A stretch of 64,000 nt of DNA from Rhizobium esperanzae (lineage in GTDB: Bacteria; Pseudomonadota; Alphaproteobacteria; Rhizobiales; Rhizobiaceae), in assembly GCF_002204185.1 (NCBI RefSeq), contig NZ_MXPU01000007.1, forward strand, positions 62,001-126,000, in the 5' to 3' direction. Made by a program: the position numbers and the translations under genes. Below, piece after piece: positions 53,792-63,592 of the stretch (position 1 is its first letter; every line of letters begins with the position of its first letter). The notes under the pieces were generated by a model that saw nothing but the letters and a program-made list of their open reading frames with translations, made no database searches and was not told the DNA's origin.

Positions 53792-55057
53792 ATGGATCGC
53801 ATCGTTGTCACCGGCATGGGACTTGTCTCGCCACTCGGTACCGGCGTCGAGCCTGCGTGGAAACGTCTCGTCGACGGCGCCGCGGGTCTGAGGGCACTGC
53901 CCGAGGATGTCGTCGGCGAACTCGCGGCCAAGGTCGGCGGTATCGTTCCCGGTATTACCGAGGATGGCGAGGCCGGTTTCGACCCGGACCGCTACATCAC
54001 ACCCAAGGACCAGAAGAAGATGGACCGCTTCATCCATTTCGCCATGGCGGCGACGGAGGAAGCAGTAAAGCAGGCCGGCTGGATGCCGACCGACGAAAGC
54101 GCGCGCGAACGCACCGCAACGATCATCGCCTCCGGCGTCGGCGGCTTTCCCGCCATTGCCGAGGCGGTACGCATCGGCGAGACGCGCGGGGTACGGCGGC
54201 TGTCGCCCTTCACCGTGCCCTCCTTCCTCGTCAACCTCGCGGCCGGCCAAGTCAGCATCCGCTACGGCTTCAAGGGGCCGCTCGGCGCGCCGGTGACGGC
54301 CTGTGCCGCCAGCGTCCAGGCGATTGGAGATGCGGCGCGGCTGATCCGCTCCGGCGAAGCCGATGTGGCGATCTGCGGCGGCGCCGAGGCGTGCATCGAC
54401 AAGGTGAGCCTCGGCGGCTTTGCCGCCGCGCGTGCGCTTTCCACTGGCTTCAACGAGACGCCGGAACTGGCCTCGCGGCCCTTCGACACGGCGCGCGACG
54501 GTTTCGTCATGGGCGAAGGCGCCGGCATCCTGGTGATCGAAACGCTCGACCATGCGCTGGCCCGCGGGGCGACACCGCTTGCCGAACTCGTCGGCTACGG
54601 CACCGCGGCGGATGCCTACCACATGACCGCAGGCCCAGAAGATGGCGATGGCGCGCGCCGGGCGATGGAGGCCGCACTCAGGCAGGCGAAGATTCCGGCC
54701 GCGGAGGTCAGGCACCTTAACGCGCACGCGACTTCGACACCGGTCGGCGACAAAGGCGAAATCGCTGCGATCGGCACGGTCTTCGGCCGCAATGGCGCCA
54801 TTGCCGTCAGCGCGACGAAGTCGGCGACTGGCCATCTGCTCGGCGCAGCGGGCGGCTTGGAAGCAATCTTCACCATTCTTGCGCTGCGCGACCAGATCGC
54901 GCCGCCGACCCGTAACCTCAACGAAGCCGATCCGGCCGCCGACGGCATCGATATCGTCGGTAAGACGGCGCGGCCGCTGGCGATGGACTATGCCATCACC
55001 AACGGTTTCGGCTTCGGCGGGGTGAATGCCAGCGCCCTCTTCCGCCGCTGGTCGTAA
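53792..55057 (+). CDS. FabF-type 3-oxoacyl-ACP synthase
   Basis: This 421-residue condensing enzyme has the catalytic cysteine in VTACAASVQA (about 172) and histidines in NAHATSTPVGDKGE (about 311) and KSATGHLLGAAGG (about 348), the C-H-H triad of FabF. It elongates acyl-ACP with malonyl-ACP in fatty-acid synthesis. It is separate from an acpP-fabF locus and paired with HxlR, so it is likely an inducible paralogue. GAGAGGAAAATATC precedes the ATG at 53792. Confidence 0.88.
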   Translation: MDRIVVTGMGLVSPLGTGVEPAWKRLVDGAAGLRALPEDVVGELAAKVGGIVPGITEDGEAGFDPDRYITPKDQKKMDRFIHFAMAATEEAVKQAGWMPTDESARERTATIIASGVGGFPAIAEAVRIGETRGVRRLSPFTVPSFLVNLAAGQVSIRYGFKGPLGAPVTACAASVQAIGDAARLIRSGEADVAICGGAEACIDKVSLGGFAAARALSTGFNETPELASRPFDTARDGFVMGEGAGILVIETLDHALARGATPLAELVGYGTAADAYHMTAGPEDGDGARRAMEAALRQAKIPAAEVRHLNAHATSTPVGDKGEIAAIGTVFGRNGAIAVSATKSATGHLLGAAGGLEAIFTILALRDQIAPPTRNLNEADPAADGIDIVGKTARPLAMDYAITNGFGFGGVNASALFRRWS

Positions 55058-55149
55058 CGCGGCTGCGCAGTTTTGCTGGAATTGCGCCAGAAATCGCCTA
55101 CACTTCCGTGCTATCGGGGATCTTTCTCCGATAGAGCCGGAGATCATCC

Positions 55150-55578
55150 ATGCGCGCCTTCTTCGCAGTTCTCATCCTGTGTGCCGCGTCCCTCCTCTCC
55201 ACCGTCTCAAGCCGCGCCGAAGACCCAATCGACACGACACGGACAATGATCGAGGAGCAGATCAAAGCCTTCCTCAACGAGGATGTCGAGACCGCCTATT
55301 CCTTCGCCGCTCCCGCCATCAAGGCGATGTATCCCGACAAGAACCTGTTCTTCGCCATGGTGAAGAAGAGCTACGAACCGGTCTATCATCCCGGCAATTA
55401 CGCCTTCGGCCGCAGCCGCTCGATCGACAACGGCGCGCTGATCTATCACGAGGTGCTGATTTCGGGCCGTGACGGCAAGGACTGGACGGCGATCTACCAG
55501 GTCACCCGCCAGCCCGACGGCAGCTACAGGATCAATGGCGTGCAGATCATGCCCGATGCGGACAGCAAGGGAATCTGA
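55150..55578 (+). CDS. Exported DUF4864-like protein
   Basis: This 142-residue protein has a signal peptide (MRAFFAVLILCAASLLSTVSSRAE) and a small domain with IEEQIKAFLNEDVETAYSFAAPAIKAMYPDK, then FGRSRSIDNGALIYHEVLI and TAIYQVTRQPDGSYRINGVQI. This pattern fits DUF4864, a periplasmic NTF2-like protein of unknown role. It ends 20 bases from the convergent tgt stop. Confidence 0.75.
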   Translation: MRAFFAVLILCAASLLSTVSSRAEDPIDTTRTMIEEQIKAFLNEDVETAYSFAAPAIKAMYPDKNLFFAMVKKSYEPVYHPGNYAFGRSRSIDNGALIYHEVLISGRDGKDWTAIYQVTRQPDGSYRINGVQIMPDADSKGI

Positions 55579-55597
55579 TCGAGCTGCGTTCGGCCGA

Positions 55598-56728
55598 TCA
55601 AACTGGGTCGAGATCACCCCTCGCCCATTCCTCCATCGTCTCCGCCATGAAATCGGCGAAGCGGCCCTCGGCGATCGCCTTGCGGATGCCCTGCATCAGT
55701 TCCTGGTAGTAAGCGAGATTGTGCCAGGAGAGCAGCATGCCGCCGAGGGCTTCGTTGGCGCGGACGAGATGGTGGAGATAGGCGCGGGAATAATCGCGCG
55801 AGGCCGGGCAGTTCGACTGTTCGTCGAGCGGGCGCATATCCTCGGCATGGCGGGCATTGCGGATATTCACTTTGCCGCGGCGGGTGAAGGCCAGGCCATG
55901 GCGGCCGGAGCGGGTCGGCATGACGCAGTCGAACATATCGATGCCGCGGGCGACGGATTTTAGAATGTCGTCAGGGGTGCCGACGCCCATGAGATAACGC
56001 GGCTTTTCAACGGGCAGGACCGGAAGCGTCTCTTTCAACATATTCAGCATCACGTCCTGTGGCTCGCCGACCGCAAGACCGCCGACGGCGTAGCCCTTGA
56101 GATCGAGCTTGGTCAACTCCTCGGCCGAACGGACGCGCAGCGCCGGGATATCGCCGCCCTGGACAATGCCGAACATGGCCTTGCCAGGTTGCTCGCCGAA
56201 TGCCACCTTGCAGCGCTCGGCCCAGCGGAGCGACATTTCCATGGCGCGCTCGATCTCCTTCGGCTCGGCCGGCAGTGCCACGCATTCGTCGAGCTGCATC
56301 TGAATGTCGGAACCGAGCAGGCCCTGGATTTCGATCGAGCGTTCCGGCGACATGTGATGCAGGCTGCCGTCGACATGCGACTTGAAAGTGACGCCCTGCT
56401 CGTCGAGCTGGCGCAGGCCGGACAGCGACATGACCTGGAAACCGCCGGAGTCGGTCAGGATCGGGTGTTCCCAGCGGATGAGCTTGTGCAGGCCGCCGAG
56501 GCGGGCGACGCGCTCGGCGGTCGGGCGCAGCATCAGATGATAGGTGTTGCCGAGGATGATGTCGGCGCCGGTTTCGCGCACCTGGTCGAGATACATGGCC
56601 TTGACGGTTCCGACCGTGCCGACCGGCATGAAAGCCGGCGTGCGGATCGTGCCGCGCGGCATGGAAATCTCACCGAGACGGGCGCCGGCATCGCTCTTCT
56701 CGAGCGTGAATTGGAAGTTCTCTGTCAT
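55598..56728 (-). CDS. tgt: tRNA-guanine transglycosylase with atypical zinc site
   Basis: This 376-residue enzyme inserts preQ1 into tRNA for queuosine. [12 protein letters not shown] (about 89) holds the catalytic region, GGLAVGEP (about 227) and [12 protein letters not shown] (about 266) the substrate and catalytic aspartates. The zinc region reads [21 protein letters not shown]: two of the three usual cysteines are serine here, with one cysteine and the later histidine left. Its ATG abuts the queA stop (TAGATG), so queA and tgt form an operon. Confidence 0.93.
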   Translation of the reverse strand: MTENFQFTLEKSDAGARLGEISMPRGTIRTPAFMPVGTVGTVKAMYLDQVRETGADIILGNTYHLMLRPTAERVARLGGLHKLIRWEHPILTDSGGFQVMSLSGLRQLDEQGVTFKSHVDGSLHHMSPERSIEIQGLLGSDIQMQLDECVALPAEPKEIERAMEMSLRWAERCKVAFGEQPGKAMFGIVQGGDIPALRVRSAEELTKLDLKGYAVGGLAVGEPQDVMLNMLKETLPVLPVEKPRYLMGVGTPDDILKSVARGIDMFDCVMPTRSGRHGLAFTRRGKVNIRNARHAEDMRPLDEQSNCPASRDYSRAYLHHLVRANEALGGMLLSWHNLAYYQELMQGIRKAIAEGRFADFMAETMEEWARGDLDPV

Positions 56729-57811
56729 CTAGTCTTTCCGGAAAAGAAGGCTCGCGTCGCCGTAGGAGTAGAAGCGGTAGCCCGTGGAAATAGCGTGTTC
56801 ATAGGCCGCGTGCATGGTTTCGAAGCCGGCGAAGGCCGAGACGAGCATGAACAGCGTCGAGCGCGGCAGGTGGAAATTGGTCATCAGCATGTCCACGACC
56901 TTGAAGCGGTAACCGGGCGTGATGAAGATGCCCGTGGCCCCGGCCCAGGGCTTGATCTCTCCACTCTCCTCGGCGGCACTCTCGATCAGCCGCAACGAGG
57001 TGGTGCCGACACAGACGATGCGCCCGCCTCTTTGCTTTACCGCGTTCAGCCGGGCAGCGGTTTCTGCGCTGACATAACCGCTTTCGAGATGCATCTTGTG
57101 ATCGTCCGTATCGTCGGCCTTGACGGGCAGGAAGGTGCCGGCGCCGACATGCAGCGTAACGAAATGGCGTTCGATGCCGGCCCTGTCGAGCGCTTCGAAC
57201 AGCGCTGGCGTGAAATGCAGGCCGGCGGTGGGGGCGGCGACGGCGCCCTCCTCTCGGGCATAGATCGTCTGGTAGTCGGCGCGGTCGCGCTCGTCCTCCG
57301 GCCGTTTGGCGGCGATATAGGGTGGCAGCGGAATATGGCCGACGGCGGCGATCGCCTCGTCGAGCACCGGGCCGGACAGATCGAAGGCGAGCGTCACTTC
57401 GCCCGCTTCCCCCTTTTCCTCCACCGTCGCATCGAGCGAGCCGATCATGCAGCTTTCGCCGGAATGGCCAAAGGCGATGCGGTCGCCTTCCTTGATGCGT
57501 TTGCCGGGCTTGGCGAAGGCCTTCCAGCGGCTGGGGCCGATGCGCATATGCAGCGTTGCTGAGACCTGCTGGCCGCCGGCGCCGTCGCGATGGCGGATGC
57601 CCTCGAGCTGGGCGGGAATGACCTTCGTATCGTTGAACACCAGCGCGTCGCCGGCCCGAAGAAACGACGGCAGATCGCAGACGTGATGATCCGAGAGCGC
57701 GCTTTCCGCATTGGGATCGACGACGAGCAGGCGCGCGCTGTCGCGCGGTTCGGCGGGCCGCAGCGCAATGCGTTCGTCCGGCAGGTCGAAATCGAAAAGG
57801 TCTACGCGCAT
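56729..57811 (-). CDS. queA: S-adenosylmethionine:tRNA ribosyltransferase-isomerase
   Basis: This 360-residue enzyme converts preQ1 in tRNA to epoxyqueuosine using SAM as ribosyl donor. [17 protein letters not shown] (about 60), [22 protein letters not shown] (about 185), [11 protein letters not shown] and [15 protein letters not shown] are the family motifs. The start is taken as the ATG at 57811 ([11 protein letters not shown]); an in-frame codon at 57829 is possible. Next gene upstream is ppiB, separated by a hairpin. Confidence 0.92.
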   Translation of the reverse strand: MRVDLFDFDLPDERIALRPAEPRDSARLLVVDPNAESALSDHHVCDLPSFLRAGDALVFNDTKVIPAQLEGIRHRDGAGGQQVSATLHMRIGPSRWKAFAKPGKRIKEGDRIAFGHSGESCMIGSLDATVEEKGEAGEVTLAFDLSGPVLDEAIAAVGHIPLPPYIAAKRPEDERDRADYQTIYAREEGAVAAPTAGLHFTPALFEALDRAGIERHFVTLHVGAGTFLPVKADDTDDHKMHLESGYVSAETAARLNAVKQRGGRIVCVGTTSLRLIESAAEESGEIKPWAGATGIFITPGYRFKVVDMLMTNFHLPRSTLFMLVSAFAGFETMHAAYEHAISTGYRFYSYGDASLLFRKD

Positions 57812-57832
57812 CGAGGTACTTTCAGGCAAAGC

Positions 57833-57869
57833 GAAACCCGCCCCGCGCTTTCGCGCAAGGGCGGGTTTC
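57833..57869 (-). terminator. Hairpin downstream of ppiB
   Basis: An 11-base perfect stem GAAACCCGCCC (57833-57843) / GGGCGGGTTTC (57859-57869) with a 15-base loop lies 15 bases after the ppiB stop on the minus strand, before queA. The T-run is poor, so it may attenuate rather than fully stop transcription. Confidence 0.6.
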
Positions 57870-57883
57870 AGCAGAAATCACAA

Positions 57884-58393
57884 TCAGACGTCGGCGGCAA
57901 CCCGCATGGAGACGATCGAGTCCGGATCGGAAACCGGTTCGCCGCGCTTGATCTTGTCGACATTGTCCATGCCCTCGATCACCTGGCCCCAGACGGAATA
58001 CTGCTTGTTCAGCCACGGCGCGTCGGTGAAGCAGATGAAGAACTGCGAATTGGCCGAGTTCGGGTTCTGCGAACGGGCCATCGAGCAGGTGCCGCGAACA
58101 TGCGAGGTGGCGGAGAATTCAGCCTTCAGGTCCGGCTTGGAGGAGCCGCCCATGCCGGCGCGGCCGGGATTGAAGGTTTCAGAACCCTTCTTGCCATATT
58201 CGACATCGCCCGTCTGGGCCATGAAATCCTGAATGACGCGGTGGAAGACGACGCCGTCATAGGCCTTCTCGCGGGCGAGTTCCTTGATACGGGCGACATG
58301 CTCCGGGGCGACCTGCGGCAGAAGCTGAATGACAACCTTGCCCTTGGTGGTTTCCAGAATGATGGTGTTTTCGGGATCCTTGATCTCGGCCAT
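57884..58393 (-). CDS. ppiB: Cytosolic cyclophilin-type peptidyl-prolyl isomerase
   Basis: This 169-residue cyclophilin has FHRVIQDFMAQTGD (about 50), SMARSQNPNSANSQFFI (about 104) and a tryptophan-containing YSVWGQVIEGMDNVDKI (about 133). It catalyses proline isomerisation. No signal peptide, so cytosolic, in contrast to the exported paralogue 28 bases upstream. GAGGAG ribosome site. Confidence 0.92.
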   Translation of the reverse strand: MAEIKDPENTIILETTKGKVVIQLLPQVAPEHVARIKELAREKAYDGVVFHRVIQDFMAQTGDVEYGKKGSETFNPGRAGMGGSSKPDLKAEFSATSHVRGTCSMARSQNPNSANSQFFICFTDAPWLNKQYSVWGQVIEGMDNVDKIKRGEPVSDPDSIVSMRVAADV

Positions 58394-58421
58394 TGTCTTC
58401 TCCTCTTGTTTCTCTCGTAAT

Positions 58422-58994
58422 CTACTTCTTGCCCAGGGTGACCTTGATCATCCGGTCGGGATTTTTGACTTCCCCGTTCTGGCCTTCGCCGCGCTTGATC
58501 TTGTCGACATTCTCCATGCCGGAAACGACCTTGCCGACGACGGTGTACTGACCGTTCAGGAAGGAACCATCGGCGAACATGATGAAGAACTGCGAGTTGG
58601 CGGAATTCGGATCCTGCGAGCGGGCCATGCCGACGGTGCCGCGCACGAACGGTGTCTTGGAGAATTCAGCCGGGATGTCGGGCATGTCGGAGGATCCGGT
58701 GCCGGCGAGGCTGGCATCGAAGCCCTTTTCCATGTTGCCGTATTTGACGTCGCCGGTCTGGGCCATGAAGCCCTCGATGACGCGGTGGAAGGCAACGTTG
58801 TCGTATTCGCCCTTCTTGGCCAGCGCCTCGATCTGGGCGACGTGCTTCGGCGCCACCTCGGGCATCAACTGGATCACGACGGGGCCGTTCTTCAGCTGGA
58901 TGGTGAGATAGTGATCGGCCGCCTGGGCGAAGGCATCCCCCGCGAAGGAGGCCAGATACAGCACGCCGGCAAATGCGAGATAGAAGAGTTTCAT
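58422..58994 (-). CDS. ppiA: Exported cyclophilin-type peptidyl-prolyl isomerase
   Basis: This 190-residue cyclophilin has a signal peptide (MKLFYLAFAGVLYLASFAGDAFAQA) and thus acts in the periplasm. Core motifs are FHRVIEGFMAQTGD, GMARSQDPNSANSQFFIM and YTVVGKVVSGMENVDKI. It is a paralogue of ppiB and transcribed in the same unit, between coaD and ppiB. Confidence 0.92.
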   Translation of the reverse strand: MKLFYLAFAGVLYLASFAGDAFAQAADHYLTIQLKNGPVVIQLMPEVAPKHVAQIEALAKKGEYDNVAFHRVIEGFMAQTGDVKYGNMEKGFDASLAGTGSSDMPDIPAEFSKTPFVRGTVGMARSQDPNSANSQFFIMFADGSFLNGQYTVVGKVVSGMENVDKIKRGEGQNGEVKNPDRMIKVTLGKK

Positions 58995-59037
58995 GTGAGC
59001 TCCGTTGCGGCGTTATCCGCCTAGGCTTTTGCGCTTG

Positions 59038-59532
59038 CTAGTTTGGGCGCTTGGATGTGAGGGCTTGCAGGACGGCGGCCGGGACGAAAGCGCTGACATC
59101 GCCGCCCATGGCGGCGATCTGGCGGACCAATGTGGCGGTAATGGGCCGCGACGCCGTGCCGGCTGGCAAAAAGATGGTCTGGATGTCGGGCGCCATCGTT
59201 CGGTTCATGCCGGCCATCTGCATTTCGTAGTCGAGATCCGTGCCATCGCGAAGGCCGCGAATCAGAAGGGTGGCGCCATGGGCGCGGGCGGCATCAACGA
59301 CCAGATTGTCGAAGGCAACGACCGTGATGTCGCTGGTCTTGCCGGGCAAGGCTTCGGCCAGCGACAGGCGGATCAGCTCGGCTCTCTCTTCGAACGAAAA
59401 GAGCGGCGCCTTGCCGGGATGGATGCCGATCGCGACGATGACTTTTTCGGCGACGTTCAGCGCCTGGACCAGAACATCCACATGTCCGTTGGTGATCGGG
59501 TCGAAGGACCCAGGATAAAAAGCTGTCGTCAT
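59038..59532 (-). CDS. coaD: Phosphopantetheine adenylyltransferase
   Basis: This 164-residue enzyme makes dephospho-CoA from phosphopantetheine and ATP. The start [24 protein letters not shown] carries the (T/H)xGH nucleotidyltransferase motif, and [11 protein letters not shown] is the second family motif. Length is normal. It heads the coaD-ppiA-ppiB-queA-tgt unit. Confidence 0.95.
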   Translation of the reverse strand: MTTAFYPGSFDPITNGHVDVLVQALNVAEKVIVAIGIHPGKAPLFSFEERAELIRLSLAEALPGKTSDITVVAFDNLVVDAARAHGATLLIRGLRDGTDLDYEMQMAGMNRTMAPDIQTIFLPAGTASRPITATLVRQIAAMGGDVSAFVPAAVLQALTSKRPN

Positions 59533-59728
59533 CTGGCCCGGCCATTCGTTTGACGCCTTTTGTCACGGATGCGGACTTGTCGCAAGTGATTTACCCGGCC
59601 GTGGCGCACGGCTGAACAGCGGATGAACATGCCATTCAAGGCCGTTTCAGACGGGATCTGTTTAATTCGGATCATCGACCCAGCCGATGCCATTCCGGCA
59701 GCCGGCGCTCCACGAAAGACCGAAATCC

Positions 59729-59935
59729 ATGCTGATCGTGCTCGTTGCACTCGCCACTGTTCTCTCCCTCGCCGCCGAGATAGCCTATGGCCACTTCGCC
59801 GATCGCTACGAGGTGAGCTGGGTGCGGCCGGAGCTTGCAGAACATGCGGCGATCGCGCGCGCCCAAACGCCGCTGCGCGGAAATGAAGACCGACTGCGCT
59901 TGGAAAAACGGACTTCGAATCTGAACGCCAGATGA
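59729..59935 (+). CDS. Very small membrane-anchored protein
   Basis: This 68-residue protein starts MLIVLVALATVLSLAAEIAYGHFADRYEVSWV. One N-terminal helix is followed by a polar tail (VRPELAEHAAIARAQTPLRG). Ribosome site weak. It is divergent from coaD. No family recognised. Confidence 0.4.
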   Translation: MLIVLVALATVLSLAAEIAYGHFADRYEVSWVRPELAEHAAIARAQTPLRGNEDRLRLEKRTSNLNAR

Positions 59936-60067
59936 ACGAGACATTCAAGGAGGCTTCAGATCGCCATTGGTAAACACCCGCTCAACATCCGGCGGAACCA
60001 TATTTAAACGGATGCGTTCACTTAACCGACACAGAAATGCGTCAAAGCGCGGCAGGAAGGACCAAAA

Positions 60068-60223
60068 ATGCCCGGCAAGATTACGATGATTAACGTGCTC
60101 TGGATGGTCATGGTCACGGGCATGCTCACCGCAACTGTCGCTCTTTACGATCAGAAGGTCGATACCTCCAAGGTTTATGGCCCCTATGCTTCGGCTCGCA
60201 CGGCCGTACTGGGCCAGCACTGA
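60068..60223 (+). CDS. 51-residue membrane protein
   Basis: The frame from the ATG at 60068 encodes 51 residues: MPGKITMINVLWMVMVTGML followed by TATVALYDQKVDTSKVYGPY and a short tail. One hydrophobic helix lies at about 7-25. AGGAAGGA is five bases upstream, a strong ribosome site, which supports translation of so small a frame. Function unknown. Confidence 0.5.
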   Translation: MPGKITMINVLWMVMVTGMLTATVALYDQKVDTSKVYGPYASARTAVLGQH

Positions 60224-60259
60224 GGAGCGAGTACGCAACTCCCCAGGAAAGGAATGCCT

Positions 60260-60394
60260 ATGTTCACGATCTTGACAGTGCTCACCGCCCTCATCAGCGT
60301 CATGTTCATCGTGTCTGTGGCCTCGACGATATCAGCGCTGCGGCGCGAAGGCGAAGAGGTGAAGGCGCTGAACGAAAAGCATAGCGCGTTCTGA
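60260..60394 (+). CDS. 44-residue membrane protein
   Basis: The frame from the ATG at 60260 encodes 44 residues. Residues 3-22 (TILTVLTALISVMFIVSVAS) are a single helix, and a charged tail follows (RREGEEVKALNEKHSAF). AGGAAAGGA is located just upstream. It follows the 51-residue gene by 36 bases, and a rho-independent terminator lies 52 bases after its stop. Confidence 0.5.
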   Translation: MFTILTVLTALISVMFIVSVASTISALRREGEEVKALNEKHSAF

Positions 60395-60445
60395 CATTCC
60401 TCTCTCCCCTCCCATGAGCGGCACCGTTCGCCGCCTGGGCCTTTC

Positions 60446-60476
60446 AAAGCCGGATGCAACCAGCGTCCGGCTTTTT
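60446..60476 (+). terminator. Rho-independent terminator of the small-gene pair
   Basis: AAAGCCGGA (60446-60454) and TCCGGCTTT (60466-60474) form a nine-base stem, followed by a run of T's (CTTTTTTCTT). This is the clearest intrinsic terminator in the window, on the plus strand. Confidence 0.8.
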
Positions 60477-60537
60477 TCTTGGGCGGTGAGTCAGCCAACT
60501 GAATGCTTCAGCCTGGAAGCAAGGCTCTAACAGAAAA

Positions 60538-60556
60538 GGGCGGCTGGAAGCCGCCC
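60538..60556 (-). terminator. gyrA terminator
   Basis: GGGCGGCT (60538-60545) and AGCCGCCC (60549-60556) form an eight-base stem with a three-base loop. On the minus strand it is followed by TTTTCTG. It lies 11 bases after the gyrA stop codon. Confidence 0.75.
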
Positions 60557-60567
60557 CGTTCAGTCGA

Positions 60568-63357
60568 TCATTCTTCGGCAGCACCGCCCGGATCGCCATC
60601 GGCGACAGGCGTCTCATCGGCGCCTTCGACGGTCCCTTCCGTCTCATCCTCCTCCGGCTCGCTGATGCGCTCGACCGAAACGACCTTCTCGTCCTTGGCC
60701 GTGGAGAAGATGGTGACGCCCTTGGTGGCGCGGCTGGCGATGCGGATGCCGCCGACCGGCACGCGGATCAGCTGGCCGCCATCGGAGACGAGCATGATCT
60801 GGTCGCCGTCATCGACCGGGAAGGCTGCAACCAGTTCGCCGATCTCACCGGTCTTCGATGTGTCGGTGGCGCGGATGCCCTTGCCGCCGCGGCCGGAGAT
60901 ACGGAAATCGTAAGAGGACGAGCGCTTGCCGAAGCCCTTCTCGGAGACGGTGAGCACGAACTGCTCGCGTGCCTTCAGCTCTTCGTAGCGTTCGTCGGAA
61001 AGCTGTCCCTCTTCGGTGACTTCCTCGCCGACGAGCGCGATATCCTCTTCATCGACGCCCGTCGCGCGACGCTCGGCGGCGGAACGCTTGAGATAGGCGG
61101 CCCGTTCCCACGGCTCCGCATCGACATGGCCGACGATCGTCATCGAGATGATGCGGTCGCCCTCGCCGAGATTGATGCCGCGCACGCCGATCGAGTTGCG
61201 GCCGGCAAAGACGCGGACGTCATCGACGGAGAAGCGGATGCACTGGCCGAGCGCCGTGGTCAGGAGAACGTCGTCCCGCTCGGTGCACGTCTCGACGGAG
61301 AGGATTTCGTCGCCCTCCTCCTCCAGCTTCATGGCGATCTTGCCGTTGCGGTTGACTTGGACGAAGTCCGACAGCTTGTTGCGGCGAACCGTACCGCGCG
61401 TTGTCGAGAACATGACGTCGAGATTGTCCCAGCTCGCCTCGTCCTCGGGCAAGGGCAGGATGGTGGTGATGCGTTCGCCGGGTTCGAGCGGCAGCATGTT
61501 GATCAGCGCCTTGCCGCGCGAGGTCGGCGTGCCGATCGGCAGACGCCAGACCTTCTCCTTATAGACGATGCCGCGGGAGGAGAAGAACAGGACCGGCGTA
61601 TGGGTATTGACCACGAATAGCCGGCTAACGAAATCCTCGTCGCGGGTCGTCATGCCGGAGCGGCCCTTACCGCCGCGGCGCTGGGCGCGGTAGGTGGTCA
61701 GCGGCACGCGCTTGATGTAGCCGAGATGCGAGACGGTGACCACCATGTCTTCGCGGGCGATCAGATCCTCGTCGTCCATCTCCAGGCCGCCATCGACGAT
61801 CTCGGTGCGGCGTGGCGTGCCGAACTCGTCGCGGACGGCGGAAAGCTCGTCCTTGACGATGGTCTGGATGCGGACACGCGAGGAAAGAATATCGAGATAA
61901 TCCCGGATTTCCTCGCCTATCTTATTGAGTTCATCACCGATTTCGTCACGACCGAGTGCAGTCAGGCGGGCAAGGCGCAGCTCGAGAATAGCGCGCGCCT
62001 GCTCTTCCGAAAGGTTGTAGGTGAGATCGTCGTTGATGCGGTGGCGCGGATCGTCAATCAGACGGATCAGGCTTTCGACATCTTCAGCCGGCCAGCGGCG
62101 CGTCATCAGCTCTTCGCGGGCCGACTGCGGATCCGGCGCCTGACGAATGACGCGAATGACTTCGTCGATATTGGCGACGGCAATGGCGAGACCAACCAAG
62201 ACGTGGGCGCGCTCGCGCGCCTTGCGAAGCAGAAATTTCGTTCTCCGGCTAACGACTTCTTCGCGGAAGGAGACGAAGGCGCGCAGCATGTCGAGCAGCG
62301 TCAACTGCTCCGGCTTGCCGCCGTTCAGCGCCACCATATTGCAGCCGAAGGAGGTCTGCAGCGGTGTGTAGCGGTAAAGCTGATTGAGGATAACCTCCGC
62401 ATTGGCATCGCGCTTCAATTCGATGACGACGCGATAGCCCTGGCGGTCGGATTCGTCGCGCAGATCGGAGATGCCCTCGATGCGCTTTTCACGCACCAAC
62501 TCAGCCATCTTCTCGATCATCGTCGCTTTGTTCACCTGATAGGGAATTTCGGTGATGATGATCTGCTCGCGGTCGCCGCGCATCGGCTCGATGGCGGCGA
62601 CGCCGCGCATAATGACGGAGCCGCGGCCGGTCTCGTAGGCCGAGCGGATGCCGGCACGACCGAGGATCTTGGCGCCTGTGGGAAAATCAGGGCCGGGAAT
62701 GATCTGCATCAGCTCCGGCAGGTCGATCGCCGGATCGTTGATCAGCGCGATGCAGCCGTCGATGACTTCGGAGAGGTTGTGCGGCGGAATGTTGGTCGCC
62801 ATGCCGACGGCGATACCGCCGGCGCCGTTGACGAGCAGGTTCGGGAATTTGGCGGGAACCACGACCGGCTCGGAGAGCGTGCCGTCATAGTTGTCGCGGA
62901 AGTCGACGGTTTCCTTGTCGAGATCATCGAGCAGCGAATGGGCAGCCTTTTCCAGGCGGCATTCGGTGTATCGTTCGGCCGCCGGCGGATCGCCGTCGAC
63001 GGAGCCGAAATTGCCCTGACCGTCGATCAGCGGCAGGCGCAGCGACCAGGGCTGCGCCATGCGGGCGAGCGCGTCATAAATCGCGGCGTTGCCGTGCGGA
63101 TGGTATTTACCCATCACGTCGCCGGTGACGCGGGCGCATTTGACGTATTTCTTGTTCCAGTCGATGCCGAGCTCGGACATGCCGTAGAGGATGCGCCGGT
63201 GCACGGGCTTCAAGCCGTCGCGCACGTCGGGTAACGCGCGGCTGACGATGACGCTCATGGCGTAATCGAGATACGACCGCTGCATTTCCTCCATGATGGA
63301 GATGGGCTCGATGCCTGGCGGGAGCTTCCCGCCGCCGGGGGGTGTTTGCTCAGTCAA
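60568..63357 (-). CDS. gyrA: DNA gyrase subunit A
   Basis: This 929-residue type II topoisomerase subunit starts [20 protein letters not shown]. The catalytic tyrosine is Y130 in AAERYTECR. The quinolone region [19 protein letters not shown] has Asn and Ala where E. coli has Asp82 and Ser83; Asp87 is kept (D95 here). The C-terminal beta-pinwheel follows, ending in an acidic tail ([17 protein letters not shown]). With GyrB it introduces negative supercoils. Divergent from the MarC gene. Confidence 0.97.
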   Translation of the reverse strand: MTEQTPPGGGKLPPGIEPISIMEEMQRSYLDYAMSVIVSRALPDVRDGLKPVHRRILYGMSELGIDWNKKYVKCARVTGDVMGKYHPHGNAAIYDALARMAQPWSLRLPLIDGQGNFGSVDGDPPAAERYTECRLEKAAHSLLDDLDKETVDFRDNYDGTLSEPVVVPAKFPNLLVNGAGGIAVGMATNIPPHNLSEVIDGCIALINDPAIDLPELMQIIPGPDFPTGAKILGRAGIRSAYETGRGSVIMRGVAAIEPMRGDREQIIITEIPYQVNKATMIEKMAELVREKRIEGISDLRDESDRQGYRVVIELKRDANAEVILNQLYRYTPLQTSFGCNMVALNGGKPEQLTLLDMLRAFVSFREEVVSRRTKFLLRKARERAHVLVGLAIAVANIDEVIRVIRQAPDPQSAREELMTRRWPAEDVESLIRLIDDPRHRINDDLTYNLSEEQARAILELRLARLTALGRDEIGDELNKIGEEIRDYLDILSSRVRIQTIVKDELSAVRDEFGTPRRTEIVDGGLEMDDEDLIAREDMVVTVSHLGYIKRVPLTTYRAQRRGGKGRSGMTTRDEDFVSRLFVVNTHTPVLFFSSRGIVYKEKVWRLPIGTPTSRGKALINMLPLEPGERITTILPLPEDEASWDNLDVMFSTTRGTVRRNKLSDFVQVNRNGKIAMKLEEEGDEILSVETCTERDDVLLTTALGQCIRFSVDDVRVFAGRNSIGVRGINLGEGDRIISMTIVGHVDAEPWERAAYLKRSAAERRATGVDEEDIALVGEEVTEEGQLSDERYEELKAREQFVLTVSEKGFGKRSSSYDFRISGRGGKGIRATDTSKTGEIGELVAAFPVDDGDQIMLVSDGGQLIRVPVGGIRIASRATKGVTIFSTAKDEKVVSVERISEPEEDETEGTVEGADETPVADGDPGGAAEE

Positions 63358-63592
63358 AACAGATCACGATCTCTTCTAGAATCACTTGAAGATTTATAGC
63401 GGAAAGCCTGTTCCCACGCCAATTTCTGAGCGCGTTTTGAACAGGCTTTTGCGGCGTAAAGACGGTAAAGCGCGCAAGTTTTACGGCCGGACCAGGCAAA
63501 TCCGTCGCGGGCCGCCGCGGGATATTTGCCAAATCGGAAGCGGCGCTTCACAATCATGAGACCACGCATTCATATGATGTTCCGGAGAGACG

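Noticed and set aside
53609..57562. Long frames antisense to fabF, tgt and queA
   Set aside because: All overlap well-recognised enzymes and show no motifs.
61726..63234. 502-codon plus-strand frame
   Set aside because: Antisense of gyrA.
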